Below, piece by piece: positions 1 to 5,430 of a DNA stretch of 5,430 bases (the first letter of the stretch is position 1; the number at the start of each line of letters is the position of its first letter). Origin of the DNA: an uncultured Erysipelotrichaceae bacterium (GTDB lineage Bacteria; Bacillota_I; Bacilli_A; Erysipelotrichales; Erysipelotrichaceae); contig OMUX01000039.1 in the NCBI GenBank assembly GCA_900314345.1, positions 1-5,430 on the forward strand. Direction: 5' to 3'. The notes under the pieces are model-generated. The model had not been told where the DNA came from. It worked only from the letters and a program-made list of their open reading frames with translations, and made no database searches. The translations under genes and the position numbers were made by a program.

Positions 1-521
1 AACTTGTCTTCCGTGATATCATCCTTGGCATCAATCCGCCGACTGCCTTTGTGAAGCCGGTCTATATTGTCATCGCCATGTGCATTTCATTAGGAGTATT
101 CATCCTTGCCTTTGTGGAAAGCAGGAGAAACAGCTATATCTCAACGAGTGTCTATAAGAAGGTGCTGTTGATCGCCGACAGCATCGGACTTGGCATCTTC
201 ACGGTCAACGGCTGCAACACCGCCTTCATCAACTACGGCGGAAACAACCTGTTCCTTTGGGTGTTCTGCGGCCTGATCACGGGCGTCGGAGGCGGAATCC
301 TCAGGGACATGATCGTGGATCAGCTGCCGGATATCTTCACGAAGTACATCTATGCGGTGGCCAGCATCATCGGTGCCATTGTATGCAGTGTCATGCTGGA
401 AACGGGATACAGGGCCATGGCCATCTGGCTGCCGGCAGCCTTGATCGTGATCATCCGTCTGCTTGCGGCACACTATCACTGGTCCCTGCCGCGCATTCAG
501 ACATATGATGAGCATCATTAA
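1..521 (+). CDS. TRIC cation channel family protein (UPF0126), 5'-truncated
   Basis: This is the C-terminal 172 residues of a TRIC-family inner-membrane protein. The reading frame is open from base 3 to the TAA at 519-521 with no start codon that fits the family, so the gene begins upstream of the window. Family members are usually a little over 200 residues with seven membrane helices built from two three-helix repeats, so about 30-45 residues are missing. Both repeat signatures are visible. The first is the FRDIILGINPP stretch at the very start (bases 9-41). The second is GGGILRD at bases 288-308, followed by a conserved Pro (QLPDIF). Hydrophobic segments alternate with short loops through the rest, and the tail after the last helix is short and polar. 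Prokaryotic TRIC proteins studied structurally are trimeric cation (K+) channels; the ion carried here is not shown by the sequence. There is no evident functional tie to the downstream repair genes. The GTG at 51 lies inside the conserved region and is not the start. Confidence 0.9.
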   Translation, partial: LVFRDIILGINPPTAFVKPVYIVIAMCISLGVFILAFVESRRNSYISTSVYKKVLLIADSIGLGIFTVNGCNTAFINYGGNNLFLWVFCGLITGVGGGILRDMIVDQLPDIFTKYIYAVASIIGAIVCSVMLETGYRAMAIWLPAALIVIIRLLAAHYHWSLPRIQTYDEHH

Positions 522-541
522 GCAGTGCTTTCTTATATAAT
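513..541 (+). promoter_or_regulatory. Candidate sigma-A promoter for the sbcDC operon
   Basis: A perfect TATAAT lies at 536-541 in the 44-base gap between the TRIC gene and sbcD, 24 bases before the sbcD ATG. Transcription would start near 547-549 and leave a leader of about 18 bases carrying the ribosome binding site. The weak point is the -35 region: with a 17-base spacer it would be CATCAT at 513-518, inside the end of the TRIC gene, a poor match to TTGACA. There is no TGn extension before the -10. It may therefore be weak, need an activator, or be chance; read-through from the upstream gene is also possible because no terminator is seen. Confidence 0.42.
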
Positions 542-554
542 GGGAACAGAATAC

Positions 555-560
555 GGGGGA
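555..560 (+). promoter_or_regulatory. Ribosome binding site of sbcD
   Basis: GGGGGA ends five bases before the ATG at 566. It is a moderate Shine-Dalgarno match and supports this ATG as the start, together with the protein opening directly on the first phosphoesterase motif. Confidence 0.6.
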
Positions 561-565
561 ATACA

Positions 566-1711
566 ATGAGAATCGCACACTTGGGAGACCTGCATCTGGG
601 AAAGGTGGTCAACAATTATTCCATGATCGAGGACCAGCGCTATATGCTGGAACAGGTCATGGACCGCATCCTGAAGAAGGAGGCGGACATGGTTGTCATT
701 GCCGGCGATGTCTATGACAGACCGCAGCCCAGTGCGGAGGCAGTGACACTGCTGAATGATTTTGTCACGGAGCTTTCCAGGGCAGGCATTGATGTCTTCA
801 TCATTGCCGGAAACCATGACTCCGGGGAAAGGCTCGAGTTTGCCAGTGATCTTCTCTCCGACATGCGTGTGCATATTGCCGGTACCTGGAAGGGAAAGCT
901 TGCATGCACGGATCTTTCCGACCGCTATGGCATACTGCATGTATGGCAGCTGCCGTATCTTCGCCCTTCCATGGTCAACCGTTACATCGAAGATGAGTCA
1001 AAGAAGGTCAGCACATACAATGATGCAGTGAAGTATGCCGTCTCCACGGCACAGATCAATCCCATTGAGCGCAACATCCTCATTGCCCATCAGTTTGTCA
1101 CAGGAACGCCTGTGGATCCGGATGGCTCGGAGGAGATCAATGTGGGAGGCATGGACAATGTGGATGCCTCTGCCTTTGCGCCGTTTGACTATACGGCACT
1201 GGGACATATTCATGAAGCACAGTCTGCCGGCAGCGACATCATCCGTTATTGCGGAACACCTTTGAAGTACTCCTTCTCCGAAGCAAAGAAAGATCGTTCA
1301 TTCACCATGGTCAACCTGGAGGAAAAGGGCATCTACCGCATCAGCCTGATCACCATCCGTCCCTTGCATGAAATGGAGACCATTGAAGGTACATTCAAGG
1401 AGATTACACAGACGGACTTTGTCAAGGAACACAGCGACAATTACGTGAAGATCGTCCTGAAGGACGAAGAGGATATCCCGGATGCCGTATCGATCTTAAG
1501 AAGCATGTATCCAAGGCTCATGCAGATGGACTATGACAATGCAAGGACACGCACGGATGACACTGTGCTGCCGGAGGCACAGGTGCAGAAGGATCCTTCG
1601 GAATTATTCGAGGAGTTCTATGAGTCCCGCAACAATGTTCCCATGAGTGAAGAACAGCGGGAGTATATCCGGAATCTGATGGAGGAAATCCAGAAGGAGG
1701 GACAGGAATGA
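566..1711 (+). CDS. sbcD: Exonuclease SbcCD, nuclease subunit SbcD (Mre11-like)
   Basis: This encodes the 381-residue nuclease subunit of SbcCD, the bacterial counterpart of Mre11; the E. coli protein is about 400 residues. SbcCD is an ATP-dependent, Mn-dependent double-strand exonuclease and single-strand endonuclease that opens hairpins and clears blocked DNA ends. The calcineurin-like phosphoesterase motifs are all present and in order: D8-L-H10 in GDLHLG, G47-D48 in IAGDVYDR, G82-N83-H84-D85, H175 in IAHQF, and G213-H214-I-H216. These supply the two-metal site and the catalytic His, so the enzyme should be active. The region after about residue 265 corresponds to the capping domain, and the charged C-terminal helix (about 358-381) matches the part that in the family contacts the base of the SbcC coiled coil. 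The start at 566 places the first motif at residue 8, as is normal. Its stop codon overlaps the sbcC start as ATGA, so the two subunits are translationally coupled. Confidence 0.97.
   Translation: MRIAHLGDLHLGKVVNNYSMIEDQRYMLEQVMDRILKKEADMVVIAGDVYDRPQPSAEAVTLLNDFVTELSRAGIDVFIIAGNHDSGERLEFASDLLSDMRVHIAGTWKGKLACTDLSDRYGILHVWQLPYLRPSMVNRYIEDESKKVSTYNDAVKYAVSTAQINPIERNILIAHQFVTGTPVDPDGSEEINVGGMDNVDASAFAPFDYTALGHIHEAQSAGSDIIRYCGTPLKYSFSEAKKDRSFTMVNLEEKGIYRISLITIRPLHEMETIEGTFKEITQTDFVKEHSDNYVKIVLKDEEDIPDAVSILRSMYPRLMQMDYDNARTRTDDTVLPEAQVQKDPSELFEEFYESRNNVPMSEEQREYIRNLMEEIQKEGQE
1694..1700 (+). promoter_or_regulatory. Strong ribosome binding site of sbcC, inside sbcD
   Basis: AAGGAGG lies within the last codons of sbcD, seven bases before the sbcC ATG at 1708. 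It is a near-perfect Shine-Dalgarno sequence at good spacing. sbcC can thus be initiated independently as well as by coupling through the ATGA overlap, which fits the need to make both subunits in balanced amounts. Confidence 0.8.
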
Positions 1712-4530
1712 GACCGCTGAAGCTGACCATGTCCGCATTCGGACCATACAGTGATCTGACCGTACTGGATTTTTCTGCATTCGGGGACAACGGCCTGTAC
1801 CTGATCAGCGGAGATACCGGAGCCGGCAAGACGACGATCTTCGATGCCATTACGTTTGCCTTGTATGGCGAGGCAAGCGGCGATACCCGCAGCACATCCA
1901 TGCTCAGAAGCCACTATGCAAAGGATGACGTGGATACGTTTGTGGAACTGGAGTTCCTGTTCCAGGAAAAGAAGTACATCGTCCGCAGGAATCCGGACTA
2001 TGTCAGAACAAAGGTACAGAAAAACGGCACTGTGAAGGAAGTGAAGAAGGCAGGGGATGCGGAACTCATCTACCCGGACGGCTCCAGCATTGCCCATAAC
2101 CGCCAGGTCACAAAGGCCATTGAAACCCTGACGGGCCTGGACTGCCAGCAGTTCCGGGAGATCGTCATGATCGCCCAGGGAAGCTTCCAGGAGCTTCTGA
2201 CTGCCGATACCAAGACCAGGAATGAGATCTTCCGCAGACTGTTCCATACTGCACCGTACAAGACCCTGCAGGAACGCCTGCGTGCAGATGCCTCTTTCCT
2301 GAACAATGCCATCGGTTCCTGCCGTCATGACATTGCTGTTTCCGCTGCCTCTGTCCATTGTGATGAACAAAGCAGCCATAAGGAAGAACTGCAGCAGCTG
2401 CAGGAAAAGGGAGAAAGCGTCCTGTATGGCCAGGCGATTGCCTTGATTGATGCGATCCTGGAAGAGGATCACAAGGAAGATGAGGCATATACGAAGAAGA
2501 TTGCCGATGAGGATGTCCTCATGGAGCAGTTCAACAAGAAGCTCGGCCGTCTGGAACAGCTCAATGCCGTGAAGAAGCAGATGGAGGAAGCACAGGCGCA
2601 GCTTCCGCAGCTCGAGAACCTGCGCAATCAATGGACCAGCGGCTTCAATGCACTTGTGGAAAGCCACGAGAAGGATGCCATTGCATTGCTTGCGACAAAG
2701 CGCAATGAGCGGGAAAAGAGTCTTCCCAGATACAGTGAATATACGCAAAAGCAGGATGTACTACGGAAAGATCAGGCAGAGGCTGACGGTCTGAATGAGA
2801 AGATCCGTGCCAACGAAGAACAGCTGACAAGGCGCACTGCCGAACTTGAGACCAAGAATGAACGTGTCAAAACGCTGGATGGTGTGGATGTACGCTGCCA
2901 GGAAGCTCAGGAAACCCTGAAGGAATACCAGGAAGGCATTGCCAGGATTGACAAGGCAGTGGAGAAGGTACAGGAATGGAAGGCTGCAGTCAAAGCATAT
3001 GATGGAGCTGTGGAACAGCTGAAGAATGCCCATGCGGAATTTGACCGGAAGACACAGACCTACCATGCCATGCTGAATGCATTCCTTGCCGGACAGGCAG
3101 GCATCATGGCGGAAAACCTGGAAGAAGGATCTCCATGCCCGGTCTGCGGTTCCACGGTACATCCTCATAAGGCGGAGCGCTCCATGGGCACGCCGAGCGA
3201 GGATGCCGTCAATGATGCAGAACGTGCCATGAACATGGCATCACAGACATACAAGGACAGTGGAAGCACCTGTCAGGCTGCCCTGACAAAAGTAGATCTG
3301 ACAAAGAAGGCTGCCGAGGAAGCGGTCAGTGAAGCAGGTTTTGAACTGCAGGAAGGCGATGTTTCACCGCTGCTTGAAAAACGTCAGGTTCTTTCCACGC
3401 AGCTGGAAGCCGGAACACAGCAGGCAAAGGAGCTTGCGGCACAGGCACAGGAACTGAAGAACTTCCGTGTCCGCATCCCGCAGCTTCATGAAGAAATCAC
3501 GCTGCTCAATCAGAAGCAGATGGAACTGACCAGCAGATCCTCTGCCCTGCAGGCATCCATGGAAAGCCAGACGGATGTCCTTGCGGAATTACATCAGAGC
3601 CTGGAGTTCGCCGATGAAGCAGAAGCCAGGAAGCAGCTTGCACAGCTCAGGAATGAGATTGATACCCGCGAGCGGAAATATGAAACCTACCGGCGCAATG
3701 CTGAGGAGTCAGAGAAGAACTACGCTGCACAGGCTGCACGTGTGGAAGAACTGCAGAAAGGTCTGGATGCCCAGACCAAGGGACAGGCGGATCAGATCAT
3801 GCCTGCCCTGGAAGAGGGAAGAAAAGCACTGCAGGAATGCATGGAAAGAAGAAATGCCCTGCAGAAGGGAAAGGATGCCGTCAATGCCAGGATCAGCATC
3901 AATGGTCCGGCAAGAGACAGCATTGCGGAACATGGTGCACATCTGGAAGAGATCACAAAGCAATGGCAGATGGTGCAGAGCCTTGCGGATACCGCGGATG
4001 CCGGCATGAAGGGCAAGGAGAAGATCACACTGGAAGATTATGTCCAGATGGCATATTTTGACCGCATCATTGCAAGAGCCAATACCAGACTCCGTGTGCT
4101 TTCCGAAGGACAGTACACCCTGATCCGTTCCGAAAGCACCGGGCTGCGCAGCCATGAAGCACTCGAGCTGGATGTCATTGATCATTACAGCGGAAAGCGG
4201 AGAAGTGTTCGCTCCTTGTCAGGCGGTGAATCCTTTGAAGCATCCCTGGCGCTTGCTTTGGGACTGAGCGATGAGGTGCAGAGCAGGACCGGAGGCATCC
4301 GGATTGACACGATGTTCATTGATGAAGGCTTCGGCACCCTGGATGCGGACGCCTTGAACCAGGCTGTGACCGTGCTGGAGAAGCTTTCCGGCAATAACAG
4401 GCTGGTGGGCATCATCTCTCATGTGGAAGAGCTCAGTACAAGAATCCACCGCTCCATTGTTGTCACCAAGAAGCTCACCAATGAAGAAGGAAAGAGCAGC
4501 GGTTCCACGGCAAAGGTCGTGATTGACTGA
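1708..4530 (+). CDS. sbcC: Exonuclease SbcCD, ATPase subunit SbcC (Rad50-like)
   Basis: This encodes a 940-residue SMC/Rad50-type ABC ATPase that dimerises with SbcD in the cytoplasm and gates its nuclease by ATP binding and hydrolysis. The N-terminal half-ATPase has Walker A G35-D-T-G-A-G-K41-T42 and a Q-loop at Q157 (IAQGSF). From about residue 190 to 800 the protein is Glu/Gln/Lys/Ala-rich and looks like two antiparallel coiled-coil arms. Between them, at residues 477-480, is the zinc hook C-P-V-C (bases 3136-3147), with arms of about 290 and 310 residues on either side. The C-terminal half-ATPase has the signature S836-L-S-G-G-E841, Walker B with catalytic D872-E873 (FIDEGFGTLD), and the switch His H905 (IISHVEEL). 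Nothing essential is missing. E. coli SbcC is about 1048 residues, so the arms here are modestly shorter. The gene overlaps sbcD by four bases and the next gene by one. The start is fixed by the strong AAGGAGG site and by the typical opening with a beta-strand leading to AFGPY. Confidence 0.97.
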   Translation: MRPLKLTMSAFGPYSDLTVLDFSAFGDNGLYLISGDTGAGKTTIFDAITFALYGEASGDTRSTSMLRSHYAKDDVDTFVELEFLFQEKKYIVRRNPDYVRTKVQKNGTVKEVKKAGDAELIYPDGSSIAHNRQVTKAIETLTGLDCQQFREIVMIAQGSFQELLTADTKTRNEIFRRLFHTAPYKTLQERLRADASFLNNAIGSCRHDIAVSAASVHCDEQSSHKEELQQLQEKGESVLYGQAIALIDAILEEDHKEDEAYTKKIADEDVLMEQFNKKLGRLEQLNAVKKQMEEAQAQLPQLENLRNQWTSGFNALVESHEKDAIALLATKRNEREKSLPRYSEYTQKQDVLRKDQAEADGLNEKIRANEEQLTRRTAELETKNERVKTLDGVDVRCQEAQETLKEYQEGIARIDKAVEKVQEWKAAVKAYDGAVEQLKNAHAEFDRKTQTYHAMLNAFLAGQAGIMAENLEEGSPCPVCGSTVHPHKAERSMGTPSEDAVNDAERAMNMASQTYKDSGSTCQAALTKVDLTKKAAEEAVSEAGFELQEGDVSPLLEKRQVLSTQLEAGTQQAKELAAQAQELKNFRVRIPQLHEEITLLNQKQMELTSRSSALQASMESQTDVLAELHQSLEFADEAEARKQLAQLRNEIDTRERKYETYRRNAEESEKNYAAQAARVEELQKGLDAQTKGQADQIMPALEEGRKALQECMERRNALQKGKDAVNARISINGPARDSIAEHGAHLEEITKQWQMVQSLADTADAGMKGKEKITLEDYVQMAYFDRIIARANTRLRVLSEGQYTLIRSESTGLRSHEALELDVIDHYSGKRRSVRSLSGGESFEASLALALGLSDEVQSRTGGIRIDTMFIDEGFGTLDADALNQAVTVLEKLSGNNRLVGIISHVEELSTRIHRSIVVTKKLTNEEGKSSGSTAKVVID

Positions 4531-4793
4531 TGAAGCTGTATCTTCTGCTCATCAATCTTCTCTCATTTGCCCTTTACGGCATTGACAAGCACAAGGCACA
4601 GAAACATGCATACCGCATTCCGGAAAAGGTGCTGATCCTTTCCACAGTCCTGGGCGGAGGCATCGGGGCACTGCTTGGCATGCATGTATTTCACCACAAG
4701 ACCCGGAAGCCTTTGTTTTACATCGGTGTGCCGGTGATCCTTGTGCTTGAGATCTGCATTGCAGTCTATGTCATACAGAAAGGGATTCTCTGA
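4530..4793 (+). CDS. DUF1294 family small membrane protein
   Basis: This 87-residue protein matches the DUF1294 pattern. The first helix (about 1-17) ends in G17-I-D19-K20 with nearby basic residues. The hallmark R29-I-P-E32 precedes a second Gly-rich helix (34-51, with the run LGGGIGALLG). The H55-H-K57-T-R-K60 motif then leads into a third hydrophobic segment (about 62-82). It is therefore predicted to span the inner membrane two or three times. The family's function is unknown to me; some members are fused to a cold-shock or other nucleic-acid-binding domain, which is absent here. The start codon shares one base with the sbcC stop (TGATG). The only Shine-Dalgarno-like stretch upstream (AAAGG, about 4512-4516) is weak and too far away, so translation probably depends on ribosomes finishing sbcC. 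That makes it part of the sbcDC operon, though a functional tie to DNA repair is only inference. Confidence 0.9.
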   Translation: MKLYLLLINLLSFALYGIDKHKAQKHAYRIPEKVLILSTVLGGGIGALLGMHVFHHKTRKPLFYIGVPVILVLEICIAVYVIQKGIL

Positions 4794-4796
4794 GAA

Positions 4797-4804
4797 GGAA
4801 GGAG
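4797..4804 (+). promoter_or_regulatory. Ribosome binding site of the macro-domain gene
   Basis: GGAAGGAG lies in the 18-base gap after the DUF1294 stop, seven bases before the ATG at 4812. It is strong and well spaced and fixes the start of the macro-domain gene. The gap leaves no room for a terminator or a full promoter, so the gene is most likely read from the same transcript as sbcDC. Confidence 0.75.
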
Positions 4805-4811
4805 ATGGAAT

Positions 4812-5430
4812 ATGCCGTTTACGATCATCAGGAATGACATTGCCAAGGTAAAGGCGGATGCCATCGTCAATACTGCAAACCCGCAGCCGACCTATGCCGG
4901 CGGCACCGATTCTGCAATCTATCATGCGGCAGGGGAGGAAGAGCTGCTTGCGGCAAGGAAGAAGATCGGCAGGATCGCAAGAGGTGAAGCAGCAGCCACG
5001 CCTGCTTTCAATCTCCCGGCAAAGTTCATCATCCATACCGTAGGACCATCCTGGGTGGACGGGCACCATGGGGAGGAGGAAACACTGCGCTCCTGCTACA
5101 GGAAGTCTTTATTGCTGGCAGAACAGCTGAAGTGCAGGAGCATTGCGTTCCCTTTGATTGCTACAGGCATCTATGGCTTCCCCAGACAGCTTGCCCTGGA
5201 GATTGCCGGAGATGAAATCGAGAAGTTCCTGCAGGATTCCGACATGCAGGTGGAGCTGGTGGTGTTCGGAAAGGAATCCTTCCAGCTGGCGTCAAAGCTG
5301 CAGCAGGACATTGATGAATACATCGATGAAAACTATGAGCGGGTGCAGGCATTCGCTGAATACAGTGCAAGGAATGCCGAGATGGATTTCGCTGATGACG
5401 CCATTCCCTTGTGTGCATCACTGCCCTCAG
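4812..5430 (+). CDS. Macro-domain (ADP-ribose-binding) protein, 3'-truncated
   Basis: An open frame runs from ATG 4812 to the window end (206 codons seen, no stop). Residues 1 to about 165 form a macro domain of the Appr-1''-p processing / O-acetyl-ADP-ribose deacetylase type. The opening strand is FTIIRNDIAKVKADAIVNTAN, carrying N20-T-A-N23. Next is A29-G-G-T-D33-S-A-I with H38-A-A-G41, then the core strand FIIHTVGPSW (72-81), and the second phosphate-binding loop A117-T-G-I-Y-G-F-P124. N23 and D33 keep the ten-residue spacing of the Asn/Asp pair that acts in MacroD-type hydrolases. However, the usual GGGG-V-D loop is reduced to YAGGTD, so binding may differ from that of classical MacroD enzymes. 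Known macro proteins bind ADP-ribose, and many remove it from proteins or hydrolyse O-acetyl-ADP-ribose. Beyond the domain an acidic helix (DIDEYIDENYE, about 164-176) leads into a polar stretch that continues off the window, so the protein is longer than a lone macro domain. The substrate is unknown. Confidence 0.9.
   Translation, partial: MPFTIIRNDIAKVKADAIVNTANPQPTYAGGTDSAIYHAAGEEELLAARKKIGRIARGEAAATPAFNLPAKFIIHTVGPSWVDGHHGEEETLRSCYRKSLLLAEQLKCRSIAFPLIATGIYGFPRQLALEIAGDEIEKFLQDSDMQVELVVFGKESFQLASKLQQDIDEYIDENYERVQAFAEYSARNAEMDFADDAIPLCASLPS

Noticed and set aside
51..521. GTG at 51 as the true start of the TRIC gene
   Set aside because: The frame is open upstream to base 3 and already encodes the conserved RDIILG..PP motif of the first repeat, so the gene starts outside the window.
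522..565. Possible terminator after the TRIC gene
   Set aside because: No stem-loop with a T-run can be made from this 44-base gap.
1618..2748. A 376-codon open frame on the minus strand across the sbcD end and the sbcC start
   Set aside because: It lies wholly opposite genes with clear conserved motifs, has no ribosome binding site, and its translation is Leu/Cys/His-rich without any recognisable domain. It is a codon-bias shadow of sbcC.
2260..3850. Repeated CTGCAGGA-like words within sbcC
   Set aside because: These are Leu-Gln-Glu codons recurring in the coiled-coil arms, irregularly spaced and always in frame; they do not form a DNA repeat array.
3575..4009. A + strand frame of 144 codons inside sbcC
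   Set aside because: It is out of frame with intact sbcC, Arg/Met-rich and without any motif; sbcC is uninterrupted, so there is no frameshift to explain.
4563..5069. A 168-codon minus-strand frame opposite DUF1294 and the macro gene
   Set aside because: It spans two well-supported + strand genes and their gap, and its translation is Cys/His/Arg/Asp-rich and unlike a folded family.

Overview
The window reads as an ordinary chromosomal stretch of a Bacillota (Firmicutes) bacterium, densely packed with genes that are all on the + strand. Three things suggest this: strong purine-rich Shine-Dalgarno sites (AAGGAGG before sbcC, GGAAGGAG before the macro-domain gene), overlapping start and stop codons, and protein sequences that resemble those of gut Firmicutes. 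A lineage such as Erysipelotrichia or a related gut group is plausible, but that is an impression from protein style and not a demonstrated placement. Base composition looks balanced and even throughout, with no island boundary, insertion sequence, tRNA, CRISPR array or prophage signal.

Layout. Positions 1-521 hold the 3' part of a TRIC-family (formerly UPF0126) membrane channel gene whose start lies upstream of the window. A 44-base gap follows, with a perfect TATAAT and a ribosome binding site. Next comes a tightly coupled run: sbcD (566-1711), sbcC (1708-4530, overlapping sbcD by ATGA), a small DUF1294 membrane protein gene (4530-4793, overlapping sbcC by one base in TGATG), and, 18 bases later, a macro-domain gene (4812 to beyond the window end). 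No transcription terminator is visible anywhere. The longest non-coding stretch is the 44-base gap.

Function. SbcD (Mre11-like nuclease) and SbcC (Rad50-like ABC ATPase with a CPVC zinc hook) form the SbcCD complex, which processes DNA ends, hairpins and protein-blocked ends. All metal-binding, ATPase and hook motifs are intact, so the complex should be active. The two downstream genes are probably co-transcribed with it. The DUF1294 protein has no assigned function. The macro protein is likely to bind or hydrolyse ADP-ribose derivatives. Its link to SbcCD rests only on position. The operon tail and the unfinished C-terminal part of the macro protein are the only points here that merit a second look; I did not find a clearly new system.
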